A DNA stretch of 64,000 nt from Chitinophagaceae bacterium. Its GTDB lineage: Bacteria; Bacteroidota; Bacteroidia; Chitinophagales; Chitinophagaceae. The translations under genes and the position numbers were made by a program. The notes below the pieces were generated by a model, which was not told the origin of the DNA, did no database searches, and saw only the letters and a program-made list of their open reading frames with translations. This document shows, in pieces, positions 25,649 through 34,871 of this stretch. Positions within the stretch are counted from its first letter, which is position 1, and each line of letters begins with the position of its first letter. The stretch is taken from contig JALHNJ010000001.1 of the NCBI GenBank assembly GCA_022843585.1, positions 868,001 to 932,000 on the forward strand. The letters are read 5' to 3'.

Positions 25649-27043
25649 TTAAAATCTTTTAGACATTGGTATAAGTTCGGTTAATTCTGAAATTTTTACT
25701 GGTCTTTTTAGTTCAATGCTTTTTCGGGCAGCTATACCGATGAGAATAGACATAGCACCTTCTCTTGTTCCGGCCATTACATGGTGTGGGTTGTCATTTT
25801 TATCAACGAACATTCGTCTTTGCATTCTTATATCTCCACCACCATGACCACCTTTTATTTTTGGGGTAGTAAAAATTTCATAATCTTTTTTAAAATTATC
25901 CATTACTAATATCTCCCTGAATTCACCCGGTATCGCATCATCAGCATTACTCATTTCCATTGCGTGGCGATTGGCCTGGTCGTCTGCTGTTTTTTGTAGG
26001 TAAGGAATATCTTCCCAGGTTTCTATTCTGCCAGTGGTTCCGTTAAAAGCGATCTGCCATCCTTCATATGGAGAATAAGTAGTCAGTGAATAATTAACTG
26101 TTACTCCATTAGCATAAATAATTTGCGCCGACATTTTATCATAAATATCTATTTCATTGCTCCATACACAACCATCCCGCAGGTAACCATCATACTGTTC
26201 ATTTTTCGGATATAAATTATTCAGTCGTTCATCTTTGGTAATGTCCCAAAAGAATTTGCATTGGTCTTTATACTCACAACCTCTGCATTTTGTTCCCCGG
26301 AACGAATTGTTTTTTCCGTAGTGTTCCAGGCTTCCATAAGCACTTACTTCTACCGGTTCACTATTCAACCACCAGTTCAGTAAATCAAAATGATGTGTGG
26401 CTTTATGCACCCACAAGGAGCCGCCTTTATTCATACGGCCATGCCATCTTCTAAAATAATCGGCACCATGATATACATTCAGGTACCAGTTAAAATCAAC
26501 CGATGTTATTTTGCCTACTCTTTGTTGGGCCAGCAATTCTTTTAATTGCATAGCATGCACACTATGACGATAATTAAACGCAACGATCACTTTTTTACTT
26601 GTCCTTTTCTCTGCATCTAAAATGCGTTTGCATTTTATTTCATCCGTCGTCATCGGTTTCTCCGTAATTACATCGCAGCCCATTTCCAACGCCGTAACAA
26701 TTTGGTTGTCATGTTCGGCATCTACCGTTGTTACAATTACATAATCCGGTTTTGTGTCGCTCAGCATTTTTTTATAGTCAGTAAATGTTGGGCAATTTAC
26801 TTTCATGGCATCTTTTACGTAGGCCAATCTTCCGGGGTTAATATCACATAGACCAACGAATTCTATTACTTCACCAAACGATTTAACGAGGTTACTTCCC
26901 CAAAAAGAAGAACCACGGTGACCGGTTCCGACTAATACCAACCTTATTTTTTTACCGGGTGTAAATGCAAATCCTTCAAATGGATTTAACATTAAAGCAG
27001 CACTGGCTGCGGCAGTGTACCCTAAAAATTTGCGGCGTTCCAT
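25649..27043 (-). CDS. Gfo/Idh/MocA-family oxidoreductase with Tat-type signal
   Basis: 464 residues. Starts MERRKFLGYTAAASAALMLNPF, a twin-arginine export signal, so it is folded with its nicotinamide cofactor before export. Rossmann domain about 32-160: RLVLVGTGHRGSSF, VGLCDINPGRL, DYVIVTTVDAEHD, MGCDVITEKPMTTDE. The C-terminal domain has NKGGSLWVHKATHHFDLLNWW with the usual catalytic Lys/His positions, plus a cysteine cluster CRGCEYKDQC (about 247-256) that could bind metal. Exported Gfo/Idh enzymes may carry a bound cofactor and act as sugar epimerases or glycosidases. Here it pairs with the NTF2-like protein inside the pectin locus; its substrate is unknown. Confidence 0.85.
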   Translation of the reverse strand: MERRKFLGYTAAASAALMLNPFEGFAFTPGKKIRLVLVGTGHRGSSFWGSNLVKSFGEVIEFVGLCDINPGRLAYVKDAMKVNCPTFTDYKKMLSDTKPDYVIVTTVDAEHDNQIVTALEMGCDVITEKPMTTDEIKCKRILDAEKRTSKKVIVAFNYRHSVHAMQLKELLAQQRVGKITSVDFNWYLNVYHGADYFRRWHGRMNKGGSLWVHKATHHFDLLNWWLNSEPVEVSAYGSLEHYGKNNSFRGTKCRGCEYKDQCKFFWDITKDERLNNLYPKNEQYDGYLRDGCVWSNEIDIYDKMSAQIIYANGVTVNYSLTTYSPYEGWQIAFNGTTGRIETWEDIPYLQKTADDQANRHAMEMSNADDAIPGEFREILVMDNFKKDYEIFTTPKIKGGHGGGDIRMQRRMFVDKNDNPHHVMAGTREGAMSILIGIAARKSIELKRPVKISELTELIPMSKRF

Positions 27044-27075
27044 GACTGTTATTTTGAGTGATAAGAATTATGTTG

Positions 27076-27143
27076 TCATCGTCATTGCTACTATGATCTT
27101 TGTTGCGTCGCACACTTCATCGTTCGGTAATTCTACTCAGCAA
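27076..27143 (+). repeat. Dispersed intergenic repeat with TTGCGTCGCA core
   Basis: Reads ATTGCTACTATGA, then TTGCGTCGCACACTTCATCG (core 27103-27112), TTCGGTAATTC and TACTCAGCA. It lies in the spacer between the GH43 stop and the Gfo/Idh start. Its right end is shorter than in the other copies. Confidence 0.65.
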
Positions 27144-27209
27144 CCCACCCCAATTTCCTATAGCATTTAATTTTCCTTAGTTCACCCCTCCGAGGAGGGT
27201 AAGTTGCTT

Positions 27210-28820
27210 CTATTTTAGTAGTTCTATTCTAAACCAATCCACATCTGCATAACCTGCATCATTTGTAATATTATTTCTCAAACAAAAAAGACCAAGTTTT
27301 GCTCCAACCCATCTTCCCGGTTTGGCAATAAATGTTTTTTCAATAACAGTATATTTTTCGCCTGTATCGCTAAATGAAAAACGGCAAACGCCTCCTTTCT
27401 CAACTTGTATTCTCAAGTAAAATATATTTCCTTTTACAGCGAACGAAGCCATCTCTTTTTCTTTTCCGTTTTTGTCTGCTTTACTATTTTCATTGCAAAC
27501 TATCTTCATCTCATCGCCTTTTTTTTCTACTGCTATATAGGTATAGTCGCTTCCAAATATTACCAGACCAAATTTTTCCTTGTCAAACTTTGGTTTGAAT
27601 CTAAGTTTTACCGTAGCGGTAAATTCATCTGCCGGTGTTTTTTGTCCAAGTATATTTGGTGTATTCCATAAATTATTTATTGAATCAGGTTGGTACACTG
27701 AAAACATTCTCAACGAACCCGAAGGAGTTGGAAAAACCCAGCCTTCTTTTGGATTAGCCTGCCATTGCCATTGTAATCCAAGTTTGGGTTCATTAAACTC
27801 ATCACTGTCTGCCACTGTTTTTATAGAATAAGTTTTTCCAACATTTGGTTTTTTATAAATCAACACTGGCTCACCTTTCCCGTCGCCATCTTTATCAACA
27901 CCAATTACCGGCCAGTCATTTATCCATTTCATTGGTTGCAGATGCACCACTCTTCCATACGCATCCTTATCCTGGAAATGTAAGAACCAATGTTCACCTG
28001 TTTTTGTATCAACCCATGCTCCCTGGTGCGGTCCATTAATTGTTGTGCTGCCCTGTTCTAACACCACCTTTCTTGCATAAGGTCCATAAATATTTTTTGA
28101 ACGAAGAATTGTTTGCCAACCTGTACTTACACCACCGGCCGGTGCAAATATGTAATAGTAGCCGTTACGTTTATAAAATTTAGGTCCTTCAATCGTTGCA
28201 TCCAGTTCATGGCCATCATACACCATCACTGCATCGCTAATAACTTTTGTTCCTGCAGCATTCAATTCTTTTACAACAATGATTGATTTAAATCCTGCAC
28301 GGCTGCCAGCATAAGCATGAGTGAGATAAACTTTTCCGTTGTCATCCCAAAGAGGGCAGGGGTCAATCAACCCTTTTCCTGCTTCCACCATTACCGGTTC
28401 GGTCCATGGGCCTGTAATATTTTTTGCTTTGGTTAAATAGATTCCAAAATCAGGATCGGGATAATAAATATAAAATTCATTGTTGTGATATCGAATACTT
28501 GGAGCCCATACACCACCACCGTGTTGCACTTTATTAAAATGTTCAACTGGGATTTGTGTTTTTAATGCATGGTCAATCAACGTCCAGTTTACTAAATCTT
28601 TTGAATGAAGAATTGGTAAACCCGGTGCATGATTAAAACTGGAGGAGATCATATAATAATCATCGCCAACTCTTATAGCATCGGGGTCGCTGTAATCAGC
28701 ATTGATAACTGGATTTTTGTAAGTGCCGTTTCCATTGTCTGACACCCATGCTTTGGAAATAGTTTGGGAGTTGGCAGTATAAACAGCACTCAATAATAAT
28801 ATGAGTAAATATTTTTTCAT
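27210..28820 (-). CDS. GH43-family glycoside hydrolase with C-terminal beta-sandwich
   Basis: 536 residues from ATG 28820 (MKKYLLILLL), giving a signal peptide that ends near residue 19. Its ATG overlaps the previous stop (ATGA). The five-bladed propeller (about 30-330) shows YKNPVINADYSDPDAIRVGDD (catalytic-base Asp), LIDPCPLWDDNGKVYLTHAY (pKa-modulating Asp) and ATIEGPKFYKRNGYYYIF (catalytic acid Glu). The C-terminal beta-sandwich (about 335-536) resembles the GH43 beta-xylosidase C-terminal domain. GH43 enzymes remove arabinofuranose, xylose or galactose from side chains; in a pectin locus arabinan or galactan side chains are likely targets, but specificity is not readable. Confidence 0.87.
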   Translation of the reverse strand: MKKYLLILLLSAVYTANSQTISKAWVSDNGNGTYKNPVINADYSDPDAIRVGDDYYMISSSFNHAPGLPILHSKDLVNWTLIDHALKTQIPVEHFNKVQHGGGVWAPSIRYHNNEFYIYYPDPDFGIYLTKAKNITGPWTEPVMVEAGKGLIDPCPLWDDNGKVYLTHAYAGSRAGFKSIIVVKELNAAGTKVISDAVMVYDGHELDATIEGPKFYKRNGYYYIFAPAGGVSTGWQTILRSKNIYGPYARKVVLEQGSTTINGPHQGAWVDTKTGEHWFLHFQDKDAYGRVVHLQPMKWINDWPVIGVDKDGDGKGEPVLIYKKPNVGKTYSIKTVADSDEFNEPKLGLQWQWQANPKEGWVFPTPSGSLRMFSVYQPDSINNLWNTPNILGQKTPADEFTATVKLRFKPKFDKEKFGLVIFGSDYTYIAVEKKGDEMKIVCNENSKADKNGKEKEMASFAVKGNIFYLRIQVEKGGVCRFSFSDTGEKYTVIEKTFIAKPGRWVGAKLGLFCLRNNITNDAGYADVDWFRIELLK

Positions 28821-30700
28821 TTCAATGGGTTCCATCCACTCAGAACATTTAGTAGTCTATATTTTTTTGCTTCTTCTTCTGAAAGTTGTTTAGACCATTT
28901 CACCCTGCCTTCTGGTTTGTAGGAAGGGCCGAAGTTGTTGAATTCTGCATAGCGGCTATTCAAATGATTGCTGTTATTATTCCATACACTCCAGCCTTCA
29001 GCTTTTATATGTTGACCAATATAACAATGCAGATAAGCAACAGCAGAATAAGGTCTCCAGGGACGACCAAGCGATACACTATGTAATGAAGTATCACCAT
29101 CTAACTCACACCAATTAAAAACATAGCCGAATTCTTTTTCTTTGGGTGTTGATGCCGCTGTGATATGCGAATTCTTTTTGCTATAAATGCGACATTTCTC
29201 AAACCAAACGGTAGAAGAGCCAAAAATAAAATCGGTTGTTCCTTCTATATAACAATTCTCAAAATATTGGCGGCTTCTGTCGCTGTTCGTAAACAACACA
29301 TCCTGGTTACCAATGAAACGGCAGTTTTTGAAAATAGCTTTATCGCCATTCGATTCAACCGCTACAGCCTGCCCGGCTGTAAAACCCGCATCGTTCTGAA
29401 ACGTAATATCTATTGCAGTAAAATTATCCGCCAGAATTTTAAAACTCCATGAAGTACGGGTATTGATCGTGTCGCCATTGGGAGCAACTTTTCCCGTATG
29501 GTCATTGTAAGTAAGAATAGTGTTGAGTTTGTCTTGTCCCGCCAGGGTAATAAATGGCCGGAGAGAATCAATCAGAATTTTCTCTTTATAAATTCCTTTT
29601 TTAATAGTTATTGCAACAGGCTTTTTATTATTTACAGGTACCGCATTAATAGCAGCTTGTACTGTTGTATAATCGCCACTACCATTTTGTGCAACTGTAA
29701 TTTCTTTTGCAAACTTCTTTTGTTCAACAGGGAATACCTTTCTCAAAAATTTATCCATGTAAACGATGGTCGTATCAAACCACGGATTAAATAAAAGAAA
29801 AGAATGAGGTGAGCCTTCCAATGTTTTGGCTTCAGAATATATTTTATGTTGCTTTAATACGGCAATAAAATCTTCTCTGCCTGCATGCATTCTTGCAACA
29901 CCACTATTTATGAATTGAGTAGGTGGCGTATGTTTTCCAACATGTGTAAGTGGTGCAGCTTGTTTCCAAATTTCTGGATTTTCTGTTTTGGAATAACCAA
30001 ACCAGTAGGTGGCGGCTGAAATTCTTTTACTATCATCGCCTTCGCCTGATTCAGGATGAATGAAAGCCAGTGTACCATCCAGATCAATTACTGCATTTAC
30101 TTTGCTGGATACATTTTTATCGCACCCTTCACCTTCAAATTGTTTCATCCCATTGGTGGCACCCATAAATGCAGCCAGTTCTCCACCTGCTGAATGACCG
30201 GCTGCTACTATTTTATCTACATCTATATTATACTTTGCTGCATTTTTTCTAGCCCAACGAATGACTGATTTTATATCATGAATAGCCGCCGGATACAAAG
30301 CTTCTGTGGAAAGGCGATACTCAGGTGTAATACAAACATAGCCGAGTGCTGCTAACTCTTGCAATAAAGGATAATGCATGGCTTTGTTACCGCTTCTCCA
30401 TCCGCCACCATGTATAAAAATGATAGCAATTCTTTTCTTTCCTGCTTTTTCCGTTGGATAGAATACATCAAGTTTTAATTCTCTTTCTTTTGTATTGCAG
30501 TAAGTAATATTTTTTTCTGCGGCAATGTATTGATATGATTTTTCTTTAGCGATCTGAATTGCCGGATAATTTTTTAGATGCTTGGTGTACTCATTTGTTA
30601 TGTTGTAGGAAGTATCCCTTTCTCCGGTTATGCCAATAGCAGATTGTGACCCGGCATGTAATGCCATTATTGAAAATAATATCAGAAAGTATTTCTTCAT
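28817..30700 (-). CDS. Carbohydrate esterase (alpha/beta-hydrolase) - CE8 pectin methylesterase fusion
   Basis: 627 residues, signal peptide 1-18. N-terminal alpha/beta-hydrolase (about 70-325) of the hormone-sensitive-lipase/BD-FAE type: oxyanion HGGGW (97-101), nucleophile elbow GHSAGG (168-173) and His299 in SPHSF. C-terminal CE8 beta-helix (about 330-627) with all signatures: GIYKEKI, QAVAV (444-448), NQDVLF (465-470), DFIFG (490-494) and LGRPW (544-548). One chain may remove both acetyl (or other ester) groups and methyl groups from pectin in the periplasm. It overlaps the CE12 gene by 1 bp and the GH43 gene by 4 bp. Confidence 0.9.
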   Translation of the reverse strand: MKKYFLILFSIMALHAGSQSAIGITGERDTSYNITNEYTKHLKNYPAIQIAKEKSYQYIAAEKNITYCNTKERELKLDVFYPTEKAGKKRIAIIFIHGGGWRSGNKAMHYPLLQELAALGYVCITPEYRLSTEALYPAAIHDIKSVIRWARKNAAKYNIDVDKIVAAGHSAGGELAAFMGATNGMKQFEGEGCDKNVSSKVNAVIDLDGTLAFIHPESGEGDDSKRISAATYWFGYSKTENPEIWKQAAPLTHVGKHTPPTQFINSGVARMHAGREDFIAVLKQHKIYSEAKTLEGSPHSFLLFNPWFDTTIVYMDKFLRKVFPVEQKKFAKEITVAQNGSGDYTTVQAAINAVPVNNKKPVAITIKKGIYKEKILIDSLRPFITLAGQDKLNTILTYNDHTGKVAPNGDTINTRTSWSFKILADNFTAIDITFQNDAGFTAGQAVAVESNGDKAIFKNCRFIGNQDVLFTNSDRSRQYFENCYIEGTTDFIFGSSTVWFEKCRIYSKKNSHITAASTPKEKEFGYVFNWCELDGDTSLHSVSLGRPWRPYSAVAYLHCYIGQHIKAEGWSVWNNNSNHLNSRYAEFNNFGPSYKPEGRVKWSKQLSEEEAKKYRLLNVLSGWNPLK

Positions 30701-31452
30701 TACTTTTTTACTGGCACTATAATTCTTTCAGTCAATTCTAAGTTCAAACTTTTTAATTCTGTCAAAACTAATTGTGCAATCAATCTTGCTCCTAATTCAT
30801 TAAAATGGGTGTTATCATCTTTCCCTTCGGGATAATTAGGATGTTCACCGGGCTGTAATTGTAAAAACAACAACTTGGAATTTTCGGCACCAAACTTTTG
30901 ATATAAGGCTCTACTTTTTTCATCGAGATCAATAAATAATACATTTTGTTCTTTGGCTACTTCTCTTGTTAATGCAGAATATTCAGAGTGTGTTTCAACG
31001 GCATTGCCATCCTTATCAAATTTTCTTCTTGAGACAGGAGTAGATAGAATAGGAATAGCTTTTTTTGCTCTGGATTCTGTAATAAATCTGGTCAGATTCA
31101 TTTTAAAAGTATCTGGTGTGGCATAACGTTCCTGCTTGCTTTTTGATTCGTCATTATGCCCGAATTGTATAATCAAATAATCACCTTCTTTCGCTTCATC
31201 GATAATAGATTTCCAAAGTCCTTCACTTATAAATGTTTTAGTACTTCTGCCATTCTTTGCCCTGTTTACAACGGTTACAGTAGAATCCCAAAAATGAACA
31301 AAAGGCATTCCCCAACCTGTTTCAGGATAGGCTTTAGTTTCTTTGATGGCGATTGTGGAATCTCCCGCCAGGTATATTTTTATTTTCTTTTTTTCTGGCA
31401 ATGTAAATGCTATTGCAGCTATTAATATTGGAAGAAAAGTTAGTTTTTTCAT
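30700..31452 (-). CDS. CE12-type rhamnogalacturonan acetylesterase (SGNH hydrolase)
   Basis: 250 residues with a short N-terminal signal (about 1-18). SGNH blocks are clear: block I IYLAGDST (Ser nucleophile), Gly in NRAKNGRSTKTF, block III IIQFGHNDE (Asn) and block V KDDNTHFNELGA (Asp/His). The family deacetylates rhamnogalacturonan I or related pectin. Start and stop overlap both neighbours (4 bp with the pectate lyase gene, 1 bp with the esterase-CE8 fusion), so these four genes PL1-CE12-CE/CE8-GH43 form a tightly coupled unit. Confidence 0.9.
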   Translation of the reverse strand: MKKLTFLPILIAAIAFTLPEKKKIKIYLAGDSTIAIKETKAYPETGWGMPFVHFWDSTVTVVNRAKNGRSTKTFISEGLWKSIIDEAKEGDYLIIQFGHNDESKSKQERYATPDTFKMNLTRFITESRAKKAIPILSTPVSRRKFDKDGNAVETHSEYSALTREVAKEQNVLFIDLDEKSRALYQKFGAENSKLLFLQLQPGEHPNYPEGKDDNTHFNELGARLIAQLVLTELKSLNLELTERIIVPVKK

Positions 31453-32870
31453 TTCAGTAAACTGTTTATATACACTTCAATATTCGTATAAAATTTATGC
31501 AGTTTGATTTGTGATGCATCTGTTGCATCTCCAGGGTTTAAATTATTTTGTTTTTCCCATTCATCGGGTATGCCATCCTTATCTGTATCTAACGGCGCCG
31601 GTACTGATTTTAAAGCCGGCCAGGCATTTACTGTTTGTTCGTAAGGAGTTCCATGGGGATAACCACCTTGTACATCAATAAAATTGCCTTTTCTATTTTT
31701 TACATCACTAATAATTCTTGCATCTAATGTATCTCTTTTATAACTGGCGCCAACATACTTCAATACATCTTCATATGCTTGAGTAGCTGATTGAACTGTT
31801 AATTCTTCTGTGGCAAAAGCATTATCAACCACAGCTTCTTTTTTATCTGCTTCCGTTCCTCCATTACCCATATGTATTCCCAGCCAATTATTTTTTGAAA
31901 CATCATTTGCTTCGTCCACAAAATTTCCGAATACATACCATTTGCCAAAAGGAAGCACATCTGTTTTTGATGGGTTGACTATTCTGAATTTTACATTTTT
32001 ATTAGTAGAAGGGCCGTATTTGTAATAGTTGTTTACAATATTATAATTGCCAGCTTCGCCACCATATACATTATTAGCCCCCCAATTATAAATTACATTA
32101 TTTCTGTAATCGGCCAATTCTTGCATTGCCCCGAGCCTTGTCCCATTGAAACGGGGATTGCGGTTTACACAATGCGCAAATAAGTTATGATGTGCTGACA
32201 AACGGCTACCCCCCCAAATTCCACCGTAGCCATGTCTTTCAAAATCTTTATCACCTTCTTCAAAATGATAAGAGTAGTTAAGCGGTTCGGATATTAAATT
32301 CCATTGCAAGGTGGTGCTATCACCACCATACACAGAAAAACATTCGTCGGTACTCCAGCTAATGCTGCAATGGTCGATGATGATATTACTTCTTTTTGAT
32401 GCACTCAATGCATCGTCATGACCGCTGCCCTGAACCATTCCTTTGTTCTGATTTTTATCGCCCATGCGAAAACGCATATAGCGAAGGATTATATTATTAC
32501 CACTTAAACCAACCGGATAGTCGGCAATACAAATTCCGTCTCCCGGTGCTGTTTGTCCGGCAATAGTAGCATCGCCTTTAATTGCAATAGGGGAGTTGAG
32601 GTGAATTGTTCCGGAAACAGCAAATACAATTATTCTTGGCCCTTTTGCAATGGCCGCTTTTCTAAAACTTCCTTCTCCATCATCGTTCAAGTTAGTAACG
32701 ATATATACTTTTCCTCCACGGCCGCCGGTAGTGTATTTGCCAAATCCTTCTGCACCGGGAAATGCAATAGCAATGTTGTTGTTATTTGAAGAAGGAAGAT
32801 TGTTTTGCTGCGCACAAGACAACAATGAAAATAGTCCAAGTCCACTTAATATCGCCGGTATTCTCTTCAT
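31449..32870 (-). CDS. PL1-type pectate lyase lipoprotein
   Basis: 473 residues; lipoprotein signal with Cys at LFSLLSC (about residue 19), so probably membrane-anchored. Right-handed beta-helix of polysaccharide lyase family 1: AFPGAEGFGKYTTGGRGGKVYIVTNL, GTIHL, ATIAGQTAPGDGI, SGHDDALSASKRSNIIIDHCSISW (calcium-binding Asp residues) and CVNRNPRF (catalytic Arg region). A C-terminal calcium-binding repeat of the thrombospondin-3 type, DTDKDGIPDEWE (about 430-441), follows. It cleaves polygalacturonate by beta-elimination, leaving 4,5-unsaturated ends that the GH105 domain can remove. First gene of the coupled four-gene unit, 114 bp after susD. Confidence 0.9.
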   Translation of the reverse strand: MKRIPAILSGLGLFSLLSCAQQNNLPSSNNNNIAIAFPGAEGFGKYTTGGRGGKVYIVTNLNDDGEGSFRKAAIAKGPRIIVFAVSGTIHLNSPIAIKGDATIAGQTAPGDGICIADYPVGLSGNNIILRYMRFRMGDKNQNKGMVQGSGHDDALSASKRSNIIIDHCSISWSTDECFSVYGGDSTTLQWNLISEPLNYSYHFEEGDKDFERHGYGGIWGGSRLSAHHNLFAHCVNRNPRFNGTRLGAMQELADYRNNVIYNWGANNVYGGEAGNYNIVNNYYKYGPSTNKNVKFRIVNPSKTDVLPFGKWYVFGNFVDEANDVSKNNWLGIHMGNGGTEADKKEAVVDNAFATEELTVQSATQAYEDVLKYVGASYKRDTLDARIISDVKNRKGNFIDVQGGYPHGTPYEQTVNAWPALKSVPAPLDTDKDGIPDEWEKQNNLNPGDATDASQIKLHKFYTNIEVYINSLLK

Positions 32871-32900
32871 ACAATTTGTTTAAACAAATGAGACGTCTAT

Positions 32901-32946
32901 AAGAAAATAAGGCTGCACCCTTTTTTAATTACAGGTATGCAGCCTT
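32901..32946 (-). terminator. Attenuator-like hairpin between susD and the pectate lyase gene
   Basis: TAAGGCTGCA (32908-32917) pairs perfectly with TGCAGCCTTA (32937-32946); on the minus strand ATTTTCTTAT follows. It lies 38 bp past the susD stop, in the direction of the enzymes, so it probably trims read-through so that susCD is expressed more than the hydrolases. Confidence 0.65.
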
Positions 32947-32984
32947 ACTATAAACAACACTAATGAGAAAAAACTACTTACTAT

Positions 32985-34847
32985 TTAATAATTTGGGTTT
33001 TGTGTCAAATTAAAGTTAGCATCTCTTGCCGGTTGCGGTATTGGAAATAATTCCGATCTGTTTAATGTAAAACCTGTAGCAAACCTGCCAAGACTGGCTG
33101 TGCTTATTGTTGCATTAAGCCAGGCAAGTCTGGATGTTCCAGCAGGTGTTCCAGCAGGTGTAGGTTTATAGAATGAGTTAGCCCAAAGAGTAACATCATC
33201 TGCCGCTAAATTGGTTCTAAACAACATGGCAAGTGGTAATGTGTTGGTTAGAGAATAAGCAGGTTGGGTGGCCATATATGTTACAGGTAACAAAGGACTA
33301 GGTGCTGCTGCTCCAATTCTTCCTAAGTTAACTTTTGTTTCTGCCAATGCAGTAGCCAGTAAATTCCATCTTATTAAATCATATTTACGATGGCCTTCAC
33401 CACCTAGTTCCAACGATCTTTCTCTTACAATAGCTCCAAATAGTTGAGTCTTACTTAAACCTGCTGGTAAATCAGCATCTACATTTGCTGCATTTATTGG
33501 TTTACCAAATCCTCTTCTTCGTACCATATTAATTGCATTATATGCTGCACCGGTTGGTCCGTTAATTTCATTTTCGGCTTCAGCAAACATCAGTAATACA
33601 TCAGAATAGCGAAGCAATTGCCATTTTAATCCTAAAAATTGTCCGGTAAATGTTGGTGCAATAGCTACGTTCCAATCTCTTCTATACTTACCCGGGTTCA
33701 TTAAGGTGGCAGCAGATGTACTTGAACTACCAATTGCGATTTTAGTGGTGCCATTTGCAGCCACATTATAAGGTGCTATTGTTACATCTCTTCTTAAGTC
33801 CAATGAATCGAATAAATAAAAATAAGTTGGCAATACATTGATAGCTGCATTTCCCAAATTATTAACTCTCGGCCCATCATAAAATCCAAGACGGCTATCA
33901 GCAGCAGATACACCACCGATAGAAGATACCTGGAACATTAATTCATTTTGTGGGTCTGTAACGGCACGGGTTCCAACAAGTCCTTTCCAAACTGCTTTGT
34001 AATCAGGATTTAATCCATGCTCCCCGGAAGTGATTATGTCATTGCACTCATCTCTTGCTATTTGGTAGTAGGTTAAATAGTCAGGTCTTCTTTCCATGGT
34101 TTTGCTTGCCTGACGTAGGGAGTAACCACCTCTGAATAATGCAATTCTTGCTCTTATTCCTTTCACTGTTCCTTTTGTAATTCTTTCGTCAATAGGATCG
34201 CCTATAGCAGCCAGCTCACTCTTCCAGGGAATTAGCTCTGCTGCAGTTTTTAAATCAGCCAAAATCTGGTTGTATAATGTATCCCTGTCTTCTCGGAAAG
34301 GGAAAGGAGTTGTACCTGCCAGGTTAGAAGCTGCATCAAAATGTTTTGGAAGATCACCCCAGTTTCTAATACCCTCAAAATAAAACTGTGCTCTTAATGT
34401 AAGAGCTTCCCCATACATCCGCTGTAATTTCTTTTTATCCTGCTCGGAACCATTGGTGTACAAATCCATTTTAGGAATATTCACAATACAGTTATTCGCA
34501 AATTCTATTCCCTGAAAGATTTGGTTGAAAGGATTTGGCAGACCAGTATTACTTGGTGTTGGTTGATAGCGGGCAATATTTCTTCTTTCATCATCTGTAC
34601 CTGTAGGTCCTTGCATTTCATCGGTGTCAACTGTATAATATAAACTTAAACGTTGTCCATATCCTTCTTGCCCAGCCAGCCTTGTGTACACGCCTATCAA
34701 TGCCAGGTAAGCATTGGGAATGTCTTTAAAAACAACTACCGGGGTTACATCTGTAATTGGTTGTTGATCTAAATATTTTCTGCAACCACCAAATGTTATC
34801 AGCATATAAATTGCGGAAGCGGTTATAAATATGTTTTTGATACGCAT
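32985..34847 (-). CDS. SusD/RagB-family surface glycan-binding lipoprotein
   Basis: 620 residues. Lipoprotein signal with Cys22 (ITFGGCRKYLDQQP, the typical start of SusD proteins). The helical TPR core shows YGEALTLRAQFYFEGIRNWGDLP and the C-terminal segment RSLELGGEGHRKYDLIRWN, ending in ELFPIPQPARDANFNLTQNPNY. It caps the SusC pore and presents pectin oligosaccharides for import. It follows susC by 24 bp. Ligand type is inferred from the neighbouring pectinases. Confidence 0.95.
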   Translation of the reverse strand: MRIKNIFITASAIYMLITFGGCRKYLDQQPITDVTPVVVFKDIPNAYLALIGVYTRLAGQEGYGQRLSLYYTVDTDEMQGPTGTDDERRNIARYQPTPSNTGLPNPFNQIFQGIEFANNCIVNIPKMDLYTNGSEQDKKKLQRMYGEALTLRAQFYFEGIRNWGDLPKHFDAASNLAGTTPFPFREDRDTLYNQILADLKTAAELIPWKSELAAIGDPIDERITKGTVKGIRARIALFRGGYSLRQASKTMERRPDYLTYYQIARDECNDIITSGEHGLNPDYKAVWKGLVGTRAVTDPQNELMFQVSSIGGVSAADSRLGFYDGPRVNNLGNAAINVLPTYFYLFDSLDLRRDVTIAPYNVAANGTTKIAIGSSSTSAATLMNPGKYRRDWNVAIAPTFTGQFLGLKWQLLRYSDVLLMFAEAENEINGPTGAAYNAINMVRRRGFGKPINAANVDADLPAGLSKTQLFGAIVRERSLELGGEGHRKYDLIRWNLLATALAETKVNLGRIGAAAPSPLLPVTYMATQPAYSLTNTLPLAMLFRTNLAADDVTLWANSFYKPTPAGTPAGTSRLAWLNATISTASLGRFATGFTLNRSELFPIPQPARDANFNLTQNPNY

Positions 34848-34871
34848 AATGTATTTTTTAAGTTGTATGTA

